Notes: generated by a model not told the origin, from the letters alone. Positions 1-9,769 are shown, counted from the first letter of the stretch. The stretch: 64,000 nt of DNA from an uncultured Paracoccaceae bacterium (GCA_947496535.1 CANMDE010000001.1:744001-808000); one strand, 5' to 3'. Numbers and translations: made by a program.

Positions 1-352
1 GATTTGCCACCTCATCGGCGTAAGCGCGGTCGCCGAAACGTGCCTCTTCAGGAAATGTATAGGTGTTGAGCCAGTCGATCAGTTGTTTGCCCCAGCTCGC
101 GATGATCCCGGTTTGGGGGTAGTGCATATGCGCATCGACGAAACCGGCGATGATGAGCGCATCGCCATAATCGGTGATCTCCGCGTCCGGGTGGTCCCGA
201 CGCAGGGTTGCTCCGTCGCCTGTTGCGCCGATCCGATTTCCGTCGATCAGGACGCCGCCCGCGCTGTTGAAATGGGTCACATCTTCCCATTTATCGGTCA
301 GCGGATTGCCGGAGAAAGAAAGGGTCTGGCCCAGAAGAAGTTGTTTGGTCAT
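1..352 (-). CDS. guaD: Guanine deaminase, N-terminal part (cut by window edge)
   Basis: Reading the minus strand from an ATG at 352 gives an open frame of 117 codons that runs off the left edge. It begins MTKQLLLGQTLSFSGNP and contains FVDAHMHYPQTGIIASWG, the zinc-binding HxH motif followed by PQ that marks guanine deaminases of the amidohydrolase superfamily. The enzyme hydrolyses guanine to xanthine and ammonia in purine salvage. The metal-dependent barrel and C-terminus lie outside the window. It is transcribed divergently from mgtE, about 100 bases away. Confidence 0.85.
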   Translation of the reverse strand, partial: MTKQLLLGQTLSFSGNPLTDKWEDVTHFNSAGGVLIDGNRIGATGDGATLRRDHPDAEITDYGDALIIAGFVDAHMHYPQTGIIASWGKQLIDWLNTYTFPEEARFGDRAYADEVAN

Positions 353-454
353 GGCGCGACTTTATGGGGCCTGTGCGGGCGCGTAAATCGCCCAATCGCC
401 CATTGTAGGTTTTACGTCTTGGGCTATGGTCGGCGCGGGCAGTGCGAGGGCGTT

Positions 455-1828
455 ATGGCAGACACCATTACCGACGAGGGTGAGGAAGCCTTTGGCATCA
501 CAGACCGGCTTGTTGCTGATGTGCTCTCCGCGGTTGAGATCCGTGATGCTGCGTCGCTGAATGCGCTGCTGGAGCGGCTGCACCCCGCTGATATTGCCCA
601 TTTGCTGGAACAGATCGACGGGCGCGTGCGCCGTGATCTGCTTGTGCTGCAGCAAGGTGCGGTCGATGGCGATGTCCTGTCCGAACTGGATGAGAGACTC
701 CGCGAAGAGGTCATCGATCAGCTGGCCCCGGCAGAACTGGCTGAGGCGGTTCGCGATCTGGAAAGCGACGATGTCGTTGATTTGGTTGAATACCTCGATG
801 ACACGCAGCAAGAGGCGGTGCTGGACGCCTTGGATGCTGGCGACCGGGTATTGGTGGAGCAGGCGCTTACCTACCCGGAGGAATCTGCCGGTCGCCATAT
901 GCAGTCCGAACTGGTTCGCGCCCCGGCCCATTGGACCGTCGGAGAGGCGATCGATTACCTGCGGTCCGATGTTGTTTTGCCGGACCAGTTCTATCACATC
1001 ATCCTGGTTGACCCCCGCCTGAAGGCGGTGGGCTATGTCACGCTGGGCCGTGTGTTGAGCCATCCGCGTGATATGCCTTTGCTTGAATTGGCCGAGGAGA
1101 ATTTTCGCACCTTCCATGTGGCACAGGATGTGGAAGAGGTCGCGCAGGCCATTAACCACTATCACATGATCACGGCGCCGGTGGTGGACGATGATGGCCG
1201 GATCGTAGGCGTTATCACCATCGATGACGCCATGGCATTTCTGGAGGAAGAGGCCGAGGAAGATATCTTGCGTCTTGCCGGGGTGGGCGAGGGCCGCCTG
1301 TCGGACCGGGTGATTGATACAACCCGGCGACGCTTTCCGTGGCTTGCGGTCAATTTGCTGACGGCCATCCTGGCGTCATTGGTCATCGCAATGTTTGAAG
1401 AGACGATCGCCGGGCTGGTCGCCCTTGCGGTGCTCATGCCCATTGTGGCCTCGATGGGTGGAAACGCCGGGACGCAGTCGTTGACTGTGGCGGTACGCGC
1501 AATTGCAACACGCGATCTGACGGGCTCGAACGTCTGGCGCGTGATCCGGCGCGAGGTATTGGTGGGGCTGATCAACGGCCTGATCTTTGCGGTCGTGATG
1601 GGGATCGTGGGCGTGATCTGGTTTGGTTCCCCCTTATTGGGTGCCGTCATCGGGGTGGCGATGGTGATCAATCTGGTGGTGGCCGGATTGGCGGGGACGG
1701 GCATTCCCATCGTTCTGGAACGGTTAGGCGTCGACCCGGCATTGGCTTCGGGTGCATTTGTGACCACCGTCACGGACATTGTGGGCTTTCTCGCCTTTTT
1801 GGGATTGGCAGCGCTATGGTTGATTTAA
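455..1828 (+). CDS. mgtE: Magnesium transporter MgtE
   Basis: A 457-residue protein with the standard MgtE layout: an acidic helical N domain (about residues 25-130, with LHPADIAHLLEQ), a CBS pair (about 135-255, with FYHIILVDPRLKAVGYV and ITAPVVDDDGRIVGVITIDD), then five membrane helices with the Mg-pore region VLMPIVASMGGNAGTQSL. MgtE is a gated inner-membrane Mg2+ channel; the N and CBS domains sense cytosolic Mg2+. The start at 455 follows a GAGGG ribosome site and gives the usual family length. The frame stays open upstream to 83, but that part overlaps guaD on the other strand and does not look like MgtE. The 3' end overlaps the next gene by 13 bases. Confidence 0.93.
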   Translation: MADTITDEGEEAFGITDRLVADVLSAVEIRDAASLNALLERLHPADIAHLLEQIDGRVRRDLLVLQQGAVDGDVLSELDERLREEVIDQLAPAELAEAVRDLESDDVVDLVEYLDDTQQEAVLDALDAGDRVLVEQALTYPEESAGRHMQSELVRAPAHWTVGEAIDYLRSDVVLPDQFYHIILVDPRLKAVGYVTLGRVLSHPRDMPLLELAEENFRTFHVAQDVEEVAQAINHYHMITAPVVDDDGRIVGVITIDDAMAFLEEEAEEDILRLAGVGEGRLSDRVIDTTRRRFPWLAVNLLTAILASLVIAMFEETIAGLVALAVLMPIVASMGGNAGTQSLTVAVRAIATRDLTGSNVWRVIRREVLVGLINGLIFAVVMGIVGVIWFGSPLLGAVIGVAMVINLVVAGLAGTGIPIVLERLGVDPALASGAFVTTVTDIVGFLAFLGLAALWLI

Positions 1829-2376
1829 GCGTCAAGAAAGATACCGCCCGAAAGGCCGCGTTTGCACGTCGCAAAGAGGCCCATGCATTGGATGATGGCG
1901 CCGCTGCTGGGTATCTCAGTGAAGTTCTGGCGGGATATCGTGGCGTTCCGCTGGCGGGTTACATGGCCATGCGGACAGAAATTGATCCGACCGCCGCCAT
2001 GGAAGAGGCAGCAGCCCATGGCCCGGTTGGCGTCCCTGTTATCATGGGTGCGGGTCAACCCTTGCGCTTTCGTTTGTGGGAACCGGGCTGTGCTATGATC
2101 AAAGGCGAATTTGGTGCGATGATCCCGCAAAGCGGTGATTGGATGGTGCCCGAGATCGTGATTGTGCCTTTGGTTGCTTTTGACCGCAAAGGTGGACGGC
2201 TGGGTTATGGCGGCGGTTTTTACGACCGGACCCTGGTGGATTTACGCGCAAATCGCCCGACATTGGCGATTGGTTTTGCCTATGGCGCGCAGGAAGACGA
2301 GGGGCTTCCACTGGAGCCGACGGACCAGAGTCTGGATATTATTGTGACGGAAACTGGTGTTTTGCCTTTAGGATAA
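1816..2376 (+). CDS. 5-formyltetrahydrofolate cyclo-ligase
   Basis: A 186-residue protein of the 5-FCL/MTHFS family, which uses ATP to turn 5-formyl-THF into 5,10-methenyl-THF in one-carbon metabolism. Family marks are an N-terminal basic helix (KKDTARKAAFARRKEA), the TEIDP segment, and the C-terminal nucleotide/substrate loop VPLVAFDRKGGRLGYGGGFYDR. The start lies inside the 3' end of mgtE, so the gene is probably translationally coupled. No strong ribosome site is visible. It is followed by two palindromes and then a phosphoesterase gene, a common Rhodobacterales order. Confidence 0.92.
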   Translation: MVDLSVKKDTARKAAFARRKEAHALDDGAAAGYLSEVLAGYRGVPLAGYMAMRTEIDPTAAMEEAAAHGPVGVPVIMGAGQPLRFRLWEPGCAMIKGEFGAMIPQSGDWMVPEIVIVPLVAFDRKGGRLGYGGGFYDRTLVDLRANRPTLAIGFAYGAQEDEGLPLEPTDQSLDIIVTETGVLPLG

Positions 2377-2402
2377 CGATTTTCCGCGAAAAATCGTTTG
2401 TC

Positions 2403-2426
2403 AAAAATCTTCTAGAAGATTTTTTG
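2403..2426 (+). terminator. Intrinsic terminator after the 5-FCL gene
   Basis: A perfect 22-base palindrome (AAAAATCTTCT/AGAAGATTTTT) runs directly into a T run. It sits 27 bases past the stop codon. A second inverted repeat (AACGATTTT ccgcg AAAAATCGTT) lies immediately before it at about 2375-2398. The pair may act as a terminator or be a dispersed intergenic palindrome. Confidence 0.55.
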
Positions 2427-2447
2427 CGCAGCGCATAACAGTGGCGA

Positions 2448-3269
2448 ATGAGACTTCTTTTTCTTGGTGATGTGATGGGCCGCGCAGGCCGCACGGCCGT
2501 ATCGGCGCGTTTGCCGCAACTGCGCAAGGATTGGCGGCTCGATTTCGTTGTCGTCAACGGAGAGAATGCGACGTCCGGTATGGGCTTGTCTGGCGCTCAT
2601 GCGAAACTTCTTTTGGATGCGGGGGCGGATGTGATCACCTTGGGGGATCATGCCTTTGATCAGAAGGATATGTTGACCTTTATCGGCCAGGAGCAGCGTA
2701 TTTTGCGTCCCTTGAACTACTCCAAGGCAGCACCTGGTGCGGGTGCCCGGGTCTTTAACGCGACCGGCGGTCGGAAGGTTCTTGTGGCGCAGGTGTTGGG
2801 GCAGGTGTTCATGAAACGCCCGTTTGACGATCCGTTTTCGGCTGCTGACGCAGTTTTGCGCCAATATCCGATGGGTGGTCAGGTGCAGGCGAGCCTGATT
2901 GATATGCATTGCGAGGCCACGTCCGAAAAAATGGCCATGGGCCATTTTTGTGATGGCCGGGCGAGCGTTGTTGTGGGCACCCATACACATGTGCCGACCG
3001 CTGACGCGATGATCCTATCCAGTGGCACGGCATATCTAACGGATGCAGGCATGTGCGGGGACTACAATTCCGTTATCGGAATGGAGAAGGCAGAGCCGAT
3101 GCGCCGTTTTGTGACGGGCATGCCCAAGGGCCGTTTCACCCCTGCGACAGAAGAAGCGACCCTGTCCGGCCTTTATGTCGAAACGGATGACCGGACCGGA
3201 AAGGCCACACGGGTGGAGATGGTTCGCCAAGGCGGGCGGCTTGCCGCTGCTGGCCCTGACGATACGTAA
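2448..3269 (+). CDS. TIGR00282 (YmdB-like) metallophosphoesterase
   Basis: A 273-residue protein with the full set of calcineurin-type metal ligands: FLGDVMGRAGR at the N-terminus, VVNGENATSGMGL, VITLGDHAFDQ, and VVVGTHTHVPTAD near the C-terminus. This is the TIGR00282 family, whose Bacillus member YmdB is a 2',3'-cyclic-nucleotide phosphodiesterase affecting developmental gene expression. The substrate in this organism is unknown. It is probably cytoplasmic, since no signal peptide is visible. It lies between the 5-FCL gene and an SLC13 permease on the same strand. Confidence 0.9.
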   Translation: MRLLFLGDVMGRAGRTAVSARLPQLRKDWRLDFVVVNGENATSGMGLSGAHAKLLLDAGADVITLGDHAFDQKDMLTFIGQEQRILRPLNYSKAAPGAGARVFNATGGRKVLVAQVLGQVFMKRPFDDPFSAADAVLRQYPMGGQVQASLIDMHCEATSEKMAMGHFCDGRASVVVGTHTHVPTADAMILSSGTAYLTDAGMCGDYNSVIGMEKAEPMRRFVTGMPKGRFTPATEEATLSGLYVETDDRTGKATRVEMVRQGGRLAAAGPDDT

Positions 3270-3323
3270 CATTCCCGCTGCTTTCGCTTGCCCCTGCCGC
3301 AGGGATTAGCCAGATTGCCCGTC

Positions 3324-5111
3324 ATGACCGATTTTTTAGCACTCACCCAGATGCAGGCGGCGATACTCACACTTTGCGTAGTTGTGGGTATGTTCGTTTT
3401 GTTTGTGCGGGAATCTTTCCCGACCGAGGTTGTTGCGCTGATCGGCTTGTCCGTTCTGTTGGTCACAGGCGTTCTGGATTACGATGCAGCAGTCTCCACA
3501 TTATCAAATCACGCGCCATGGACGATTGCGGCGATGTTTATCATCGTTGGCGCTCTGGTCCGAACGGGCGCGCTGAACGCGATGACCAAAGTGGCCGAGC
3601 GACATGCCAAGGCCAGCCCGGCCCGCGCAATCGGAGGCAGCTTGCTGTTTGTTGCCCTTGCCTCTGCCATTATGAACAACACGCCGCTGGTTGTTGTGAT
3701 GATCCCGGTTTTTATTCAATTGGCACGTACCTTGGGGACTTCGGCGTCGAAACTGCTGATCCCGCTCAGCTATGCTGCCATAGTGGGTGGCACGATGACC
3801 CTGCTTGGGACGTCAACCAACCTGCTGGTTGACGGCGTGGCCCGAGCGTCCGGGCTGAAGCCATTTGGCATTCTTGAGATATTACCGGTTGGCGTCGTCG
3901 TTGTTGTCTGGACGTTTATCTATCTTTTCATCATGGGTCCCCGCCTGTTGCCGGATCGGCAGAGCATGGCGACAATGCTGTCGGACCGCTCCAAGATGCG
4001 GTTTTTCTCGGAGGCTGTGATCCCGCCTGATAGCAACCTGATCGGTCGGGAAGTGCTTGGTGTGCAGTTGTTCAAGCGTGATGGCGTTCGGTTGATCGAT
4101 GTGATCCGCGGTGACACCTCGCTGCGCCGCAATCTGGACGGGGTTGTACTCCGGATCGGTGACCGCGTTGTTCTGCGCACCGAAATGGCCGAGCTTTTGG
4201 CGTTACAGGCCACCAAGGACCTGCGCCGGGTCGATCAGGTTTCAGCGGTGGAAACCACCACTGTTGAGGTTCTGATCACGCCGAACTGCCGGATGGTCGG
4301 GCGCCGTCTGGGTGCGATGCGCCTGCGCCGTCGCTATGCCGTCTACACACTGGCCGTTCATCGCCGCGACAGCAATATCGGCCAGCAGATGGATGATCTG
4401 GTGGTCCGTGTCGGCGATACGCTTTTGCTTGAGGGCGCGCCGGAGGATGTCCAGCGCTTGGCCGAGGACATGAATCTGGGTGATGTCTCAAAACCGTCCC
4501 AACGCGCGTTTCGTCGGGGGCACGCGCCGATTGCGATTGGCGTGTTGTTGGGCGTCGTAGTTCTGGCCGCCCTTGGTATCGCCCCGATCCTGATGCTGGC
4601 CATGATTGGTGTGACAATCGTTCTGACCACGGGCTGCATCGACGCCGATGAGGCGTTTTCCTACATCGATGGCCGTCTGTTGGCCCTGATTTTTGCCATG
4701 CTGGGGGTGGGGTCGGCCCTTGAAACGTCGGGGGCTGTGACCATTATCGCCGACACCCTGTCGCCTTGGCTGATGGTGTTGCCGCCGTTCTTTGTCGTCT
4801 TGTCTGTCTATCTTTTGTCGAGCCTGCTAACCGAGCTGGTGTCGAACAACGCCGTCGCCGTCGTCATGACCCCCATAGCCATTGGTCTGGCGGGTGCGCT
4901 GGGCGTCGATCCCCGCCCGCTGGTCGTGGCCGTCATGATCGCCGCAAGTGCGAGTTTTGCGACACCTATCGGCTATCAGACCAATACGCTGGTTTATGGT
5001 CCGGGCGGCTATAAATTCGCGGATTTCCTCAAGTTTGGCATCCCGCTGAACCTGTCGCTGGCGCCCATCGCATCTTTCGTGATCCCACTGGTCTGGCCGC
5101 TTTATCCATAG
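3324..5111 (+). CDS. SLC13-family permease with two RCK-C (TrkA-C) domains
   Basis: A 595-residue protein. The N- and C-terminal halves are hydrophobic, with repeated segments such as SAIMNNTPLVVVMIPVF and LTELVSNNAVAVVMTPIAI that match the helical-hairpin substrate loops of the divalent anion:Na+ symporter family. Between them (about residues 215-390) lie two TrkA-C-like domains, typified by LRIGDRVVLR and VRVGDTLLLEG. Such proteins import dicarboxylates, sulfate or other anions; the substrate cannot be read from sequence. The start at 3324 (MTDFLALTQ) is preferred over an in-frame ATG at 3288, whose extra residues look like intergenic read-through. Confidence 0.88.
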   Translation: MTDFLALTQMQAAILTLCVVVGMFVLFVRESFPTEVVALIGLSVLLVTGVLDYDAAVSTLSNHAPWTIAAMFIIVGALVRTGALNAMTKVAERHAKASPARAIGGSLLFVALASAIMNNTPLVVVMIPVFIQLARTLGTSASKLLIPLSYAAIVGGTMTLLGTSTNLLVDGVARASGLKPFGILEILPVGVVVVVWTFIYLFIMGPRLLPDRQSMATMLSDRSKMRFFSEAVIPPDSNLIGREVLGVQLFKRDGVRLIDVIRGDTSLRRNLDGVVLRIGDRVVLRTEMAELLALQATKDLRRVDQVSAVETTTVEVLITPNCRMVGRRLGAMRLRRRYAVYTLAVHRRDSNIGQQMDDLVVRVGDTLLLEGAPEDVQRLAEDMNLGDVSKPSQRAFRRGHAPIAIGVLLGVVVLAALGIAPILMLAMIGVTIVLTTGCIDADEAFSYIDGRLLALIFAMLGVGSALETSGAVTIIADTLSPWLMVLPPFFVVLSVYLLSSLLTELVSNNAVAVVMTPIAIGLAGALGVDPRPLVVAVMIAASASFATPIGYQTNTLVYGPGGYKFADFLKFGIPLNLSLAPIASFVIPLVWPLYP

Positions 5112-5178
5112 GCTTGCGGCGGGGCTGTCCGATGCCTTATAGAGGCCAGGATTTCTGGGAATATGGACGAGGTTTTCG

Positions 5179-5928
5179 ATGGCTGGCCACTCAAAATGGG
5201 CAAATATTCAGCACCGTAAGGGACGTCAGGACAAGCTGCGCTCCAAACTGTTTTCCAAGCTTGCCAAGGAAATCACCGTGGCGGCCAAAATGGGTGACCC
5301 GGACCCTGACAAAAACCCGCGTTTGCGGTTGGCCGTGAAAGAGGCCAAGTCCAGTTCGGTCCCAAAGGATGTGATCGACCGCGCCATCAAGAAGTCCCAG
5401 GGTGGCGATGCCGAAAACTACGACGAAATCCGTTATGAAGGCTACGGGCCGAACGGTGTCGCGGTCATTGTCGAGACGATGACCGACAATCGCAATCGCA
5501 CTGCGTCGACCGTGCGGTCCACCTTTTCCAAGAATGGCGGGAACCTGGGAGAAACCGGCTCTGTCGGGTTCATGTTCGACCGGATGGGAGAGGTGGTTTA
5601 TCCCGCCACTGCCGGTGACGCTGATACCATCATGATGGCCGCGATCGAAGCGGGCGCCGATGACGTGCAAAGCGATGAAGACAACCACGTGATCTATTGC
5701 GCTGACACTGACCTGAACGATGTATCGAACGCGCTTGAGACGGAGTTGGGCGAGAGTGAATCGACCAAGCTGATCTGGAAGCCCAACATAACGACCGAAG
5801 TTGATTTGGACGGTCTGACCAAGCTGATGAAGCTGTTGGACACGTTGGAGGAGGATGACGACGTGCAACGGGTGACGGCCAATTTTGAGGCGTCAGACGA
5901 GGTCATGGCGGCGTTTTCGGAAGAGTAG
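5179..5928 (+). CDS. yebC: YebC/PmpR-family protein
   Basis: A 249-residue protein of the YebC family, full length. It opens with the diagnostic [17 protein letters not shown] and continues with [16 protein letters not shown] and [14 protein letters not shown]. Family members act as DNA-binding regulators (PmpR) or ribosome-associated translation factors that relieve stalling. The start is preceded by a GAGG ribosome site. The gene stands between unrelated transporters. In many alphaproteobacteria yebC adjoins ruvC, but that is not so here. Confidence 0.95.
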   Translation: MAGHSKWANIQHRKGRQDKLRSKLFSKLAKEITVAAKMGDPDPDKNPRLRLAVKEAKSSSVPKDVIDRAIKKSQGGDAENYDEIRYEGYGPNGVAVIVETMTDNRNRTASTVRSTFSKNGGNLGETGSVGFMFDRMGEVVYPATAGDADTIMMAAIEAGADDVQSDEDNHVIYCADTDLNDVSNALETELGESESTKLIWKPNITTEVDLDGLTKLMKLLDTLEEDDDVQRVTANFEASDEVMAAFSEE

Positions 5929-5964
5929 CTTGTCTTTGACAGGCGTTGCTGCCACGCCATAGGG

Positions 5965-6858
5965 ATGAATGAACCCCGCCCCATTGCCGGTATTGTATGG
6001 ATGGTCGTGACCGGCCTGAATTTCGTGGCCGTAACGGCACTGGTCAAGCATGTCGGTGATGGAATGCCTGCCGCGCAAGCCGCGTTTTTGCGCTATGTGC
6101 TGGGGCTTGTGTTCCTTATCCCGATGATCCGGCCCATTCTGGCGGCCCGGCTGACACCGCGGCATCTGAAATTGTTCGCGGTGCGTGGGGCGTTCCATAC
6201 TCTTGCGGTGATATTGTGGTTCTTTGCGATGGCCCGGATCACCATCGCCGAAGTGACGGCCATGAATTACCTTTCACCTGTTTACGTGACCCTTGCCGCC
6301 GCAGTGTTTTTTGGAGAAGCGCTGCCGCCCCGCCGTTTGGCTGCTGTGCTGGTCGCGCTTTTGGGGGCGTTGATCATCCTGCGTCCCGGCGTGAAAGCGA
6401 TTGAGCCGGGGCATATCGCGATGATGGGGACGGCCGTGTTCTTTGCGATCAGCTATCTGACGGCCAAGCGGTTGTCGGGTGAATTGTCCCCCGCAGTGAT
6501 CGTGGGGATGCTGTCGATCACGGTGACGATTGGAATGGCGCCGTTTGCTTGGGCGGTGTGGGTTACACCCACCCTACAACAGCTTGGGTGGTTGTTTCTG
6601 GTGGCCTGCTTTGCCACGGCGGGTCATTATACCATGACACTGGCCTTTGCGGCGGCACCCCTGACGGTGACGCAACCGGTGACTTTCCTGCAGCTGGTCT
6701 GGGCGGTGCTTTTGGGGGCTTTGGTATTTGGCGAGCCGGTGGACGGCTGGGTCGTCTTCGGCGGTGCCGTCATTATGGGGTCAGTCAGTTTCATCACCTG
6801 GCGCGAGGCCGTGGCGCGGCGGGCAGTGACGCCGCCGGTGCCTGCGACGAAGGTTTGA
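5965..6858 (+). CDS. DMT-superfamily (EamA) transporter
   Basis: A 297-residue integral membrane protein with about ten hydrophobic helices in two EamA repeats. The first ends around AVFFGEALPPRRLAAVLVAL and the second around LGALVFGEPVDGWVVFGG, both carrying the FGE signature near the penultimate helix of each repeat. Family members export or import small metabolites across the inner membrane; the substrate is unknown. It starts 36 bases after yebC and may share its transcript. Confidence 0.9.
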   Translation: MNEPRPIAGIVWMVVTGLNFVAVTALVKHVGDGMPAAQAAFLRYVLGLVFLIPMIRPILAARLTPRHLKLFAVRGAFHTLAVILWFFAMARITIAEVTAMNYLSPVYVTLAAAVFFGEALPPRRLAAVLVALLGALIILRPGVKAIEPGHIAMMGTAVFFAISYLTAKRLSGELSPAVIVGMLSITVTIGMAPFAWAVWVTPTLQQLGWLFLVACFATAGHYTMTLAFAAAPLTVTQPVTFLQLVWAVLLGALVFGEPVDGWVVFGGAVIMGSVSFITWREAVARRAVTPPVPATKV

Positions 6859-6954
6859 TGGGATGGGTGCTTGCAGGCGGTTAAACGGGATTTGACTGCC
6901 ATTGAGCGTACTCAATGCAATGCCCGCTCCATTTCCGTCTGCACGCCGAGACGT

Positions 6955-7716
6955 TTAGATCACCGGGAGGTTTTTCAGAAAGTCATCACGCGGTTGGCAT
7001 GCCTTAAATGGACTGGCAATCATCAGTCGAGGCTCATCTAGCCTGTTGAAACTCATGCTGCGAGGTGACCAATTGTACACCTCCAAGTCGTCGCCATCGT
7101 CAACTAGAAGGAGCCCATGAAAATACCAGGCATCGCCAAGCTTGTAGCCTGACAATGTTGTATAGAAGGAAAAGCCACGTAGTCCTAGAAGAGATGTCAG
7201 CTCTCTTTCGACCGGGCTGTGCGCAGCGATGCAAAATGATCTTTCTGACGCTATTTCAGAGGCTTTTGCATAGGCAAACGGAGCCATCGCCAGAGACCAT
7301 AACCCCGCACAAACGGTGAGCAGGAAAAGGCCGCTGGCGATTATTTTTACTATTCGTCCACATGTTGAAGCCAGTACAATACATGAACTGATTGTGACCG
7401 TGAGAGCGGTCCCGTGTAGAGTGACCATTTCTGTTCCAGCACCAGAAAGAGCCAGTAGAACAAGCGTAATAAGTCCTCCAATGACGGCTACTAACAAAGC
7501 CAGTACGATTGCAAGTATTGCTGGTATGTGGCGATGGCTCAGCAAGCACAGCGTGACGATCAGGAGAGGCAGGATTGGCAGAACACTGACACAATATTCG
7601 TACCATGTTGCCCTTGGTAAAACGGTGTCTGTAAAGGGGATTGGTCCAAACCCAAATGCGATCAAACTAGCCCCAGCTAGGGCGGCGAATGAGTTGACCT
7701 TTGAATGAATTGTCAT
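6955..7716 (-). CDS. Unknown multi-pass membrane protein
   Basis: A 253-residue protein that I do not recognise. From about residue 8 it has four or five strongly hydrophobic stretches (LAGASLIAFGFGPI, YCVSVLPILPLLIVTLCLL, ILAIVLALLVAVIGGLITLV, TISSCIVLASTCG, IIASGLFLLTVCAGLWSL), followed by a soluble C-terminal part of about 90 residues. The frame extends upstream to an ATG at 7836 that overlaps the choV stop as ATGA, but those extra 40 residues look unlike protein. The ATG at 7716 (after AGGGA) or 7740 is more likely. The base composition appears lower in GC than choV next door. Confidence 0.55.
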   Translation of the reverse strand: MTIHSKVNSFAALAGASLIAFGFGPIPFTDTVLPRATWYEYCVSVLPILPLLIVTLCLLSHRHIPAILAIVLALLVAVIGGLITLVLLALSGAGTEMVTLHGTALTVTISSCIVLASTCGRIVKIIASGLFLLTVCAGLWSLAMAPFAYAKASEIASERSFCIAAHSPVERELTSLLGLRGFSFYTTLSGYKLGDAWYFHGLLLVDDGDDLEVYNWSPRSMSFNRLDEPRLMIASPFKACQPRDDFLKNLPVI

Positions 7717-7832
7717 GATCCCTAACGCATTAAGTACCATCGCGCGAATTTGATTTTGGCTTGGCAGAAAGTGTTTATAGCACAAACCTTGGTGAGTGCG
7801 AGTTCTTTGCAGAAACTGCCCAAGCCCTTTGA

Positions 7833-8852
7833 TCATCGCTCCGCCGATGGACCACTTAACCGCGCCAGCAGTGACCCTTCTGTCACGTGCCCCACCGGTA
7901 CTCCGTTTTCGGTCACCACCAACGCCGTTCCGTTCATCTGGTCAATCACGTCTTGCACCGGGGTTTCGATGTCGATGCTTGGGCCTTCTGCCGTTCCCGC
8001 GGTCATCACGTCGCGCGCCGTCAGCACGCCGAGCGGGTTCATATGGGCCACAAAGTCCGCCACATAGTCGTTGGCCGGGTTGGTGAAAATATCGCGTGGT
8101 GTGCCGCATTGCACGATCCGTCCGCCCTCCATGATCGCAATACGGTTGCCGATCTTGAATGCTTCATCCAGATCGTGACTGACGAAGATAATTGTGCGCC
8201 CGCGTTGTTTTTGCAATTCCAGCAGTTCGTCCTGTAGCCGCGTGCGGATCAGCGGGTCGAGCGCACTGAACGGTTCATCCATCAGCAGGATCGGTGCGTC
8301 GGTTGCAAACGCACGGGCAAGGCCGACGCGTTGTTGCATACCACCCGAAAGTTCACCCACCAGCGCATCCGCCCGGTCCGCGAGGCCAACCATAACAAGT
8401 TCTTCGTCCACCCGTTTGGTGCGCGCCGCCTTGTCCATTCCGGCGAGTTCCAGGCCGAGGCCCACATTGTCACGGACCGATCGCCATGGCAGCAGGCCGA
8501 ATTGCTGGAAGACCATGGACACGCATTCGCGCCGCACGCGTCGCAGATCGTTGGCCGACGCAGAGCCGACGCTACAGGACCAGTCGCCGTCAAAAATGCG
8601 CACCTCGCCCCGGATCACGGGATTTAGCCCGTTCACCGCCCGCAACAGCGTGGATTTGCCAGAACCGGACAGGCCCATGAGGACGAGAATTTCGCCGACC
8701 TCAACATCCAGCGAACAGTTATGGACGCCGAGGATCTGACTGGTTTTCTCACTGATCTCTGGCCGTTCCAGACCCTCATCCATCAATGGCAGGGCGGTTG
8801 CCGGCTTGTCCCCGAACACGATGGAGACGTTATCAAATTCGACAGCATTCAT
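7833..8852 (-). CDS. choV: Choline ABC transporter ATP-binding protein
   Basis: A 339-residue ATPase of the ChoV/ProV type. Walker A is GLSGSGKST, the Q loop is MVFQQFGLLPW, the signature is LSGGMQQR and Walker B is ILLMDEPFSALD. A C-terminal CBS-like segment (about 275-335: LTARDVMTAG, ALVVTENGVPVGHVTEG) is typical of betaine/choline importers and may sense ionic strength. It overlaps choW by four bases (ATGA), so the two are coupled. Its binding-protein partner choX lies 4.4 kb away at 13278, beyond unrelated genes. Confidence 0.93.
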   Translation of the reverse strand: MNAVEFDNVSIVFGDKPATALPLMDEGLERPEISEKTSQILGVHNCSLDVEVGEILVLMGLSGSGKSTLLRAVNGLNPVIRGEVRIFDGDWSCSVGSASANDLRRVRRECVSMVFQQFGLLPWRSVRDNVGLGLELAGMDKAARTKRVDEELVMVGLADRADALVGELSGGMQQRVGLARAFATDAPILLMDEPFSALDPLIRTRLQDELLELQKQRGRTIIFVSHDLDEAFKIGNRIAIMEGGRIVQCGTPRDIFTNPANDYVADFVAHMNPLGVLTARDVMTAGTAEGPSIDIETPVQDVIDQMNGTALVVTENGVPVGHVTEGSLLARLSGPSAER

Positions 8853-9769
8853 TTGGCTTTTACCCGCAGCATACGGTCGAGCATGATGGCGACGACGACG
8901 ATGACGAAGCCGCTTTCAAACCCAAGCGATGTGTTAACTGTATTCAGCGCCCGGATGACCGGGACGCCAAGGCCACTGGCCCCCACAAGTGCCGCAATAA
9001 CGACCATGGACAGCGAGAGCATGATAGTCTGGTTCAGCCCGGTCATGATCTGGGGCAGGGCGGAGGGGAGCTCGACCTTGAACAACACCTGGGTTTTGGT
9101 GGCTCCGAAGGCTTGTGCCGCTTCAAGCAACGGGGTCGGTGTTGATGACACGCCCAGATGCGTCAGTCGGATCGGTGCCGGCAGAACAAAGATCACTGTG
9201 GCGATCAGGCCGGGCACCATGCCGATGCCGAAGAATACTATGGCCGGGATAAGGTAGACAAAGGTCGGTAGCGTTTGCATCAGGTCAAGAACCGGCACCA
9301 TAGCCCGGTAAAGGCGTGGCCGATGGGCGGCCGCAATGCCGATAGGTACGCCGACCCCCATACAAACCACACATGCAGAGAGAACAAGGGTGAGCGACTG
9401 CATCGTCTCTTCCCAGTAATCCTGATTGAGCACGAACAGAAAGCCGATGACCACAAAAAGCGGCGTCTTCCAATCGCGTTGGATGAGCCAAGTCAAGGCG
9501 GCAAAGGCGGCGATCACGATCAGCGGGTGCGGTGTCTCGAGCACCCAGAGAATGGCGTCGATCAGCGCTTCCATCGCGTCAGAAAGCCAATCGAAGAAGA
9601 AAGCGAAATTGTCGTTGAGCCAGTCAAATGCGGCCTTGGCCCATTTGCCAATGGGGATCTTGTTGTCGGTCAGCCAATCAAGAAACAAATCCAGAATATG
9701 ATTCATCCAAGCAAGAAGGTCGGCTATTGTAGCGCCCACCAATATTGCGATTGCGGTAAGCCAGTTCAT
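8849..9769 (-). CDS. choW: Choline ABC transporter permease
   Basis: A 306-residue membrane permease of the ChoW/ProW family. The IGKWAKAAFDWLNDN segment near residue 40 is typical of ChoW. The EAA loop region is seen in LLEAAQAFGATKTQVLFKVELPSALPQ. It is predicted to form the channel dimer of the choline importer. The ATG at 9769 has a GGAG ribosome site and adds a short hydrophobic lead to the usual start near 9706, which lacks a clear ribosome site. It overlaps choV by four bases. Confidence 0.92.
   Translation of the reverse strand: MNWLTAIAILVGATIADLLAWMNHILDLFLDWLTDNKIPIGKWAKAAFDWLNDNFAFFFDWLSDAMEALIDAILWVLETPHPLIVIAAFAALTWLIQRDWKTPLFVVIGFLFVLNQDYWEETMQSLTLVLSACVVCMGVGVPIGIAAAHRPRLYRAMVPVLDLMQTLPTFVYLIPAIVFFGIGMVPGLIATVIFVLPAPIRLTHLGVSSTPTPLLEAAQAFGATKTQVLFKVELPSALPQIMTGLNQTIMLSLSMVVIAALVGASGLGVPVIRALNTVNTSLGFESGFVIVVVAIMLDRMLRVKAK

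Noticed and set aside
362..1165. Long minus-strand frame of 267 codons opposite mgtE
   Set aside because: It lies wholly antisense to a clear MgtE; the translated sequence has no family pattern and reflects the codon bias of the real gene.
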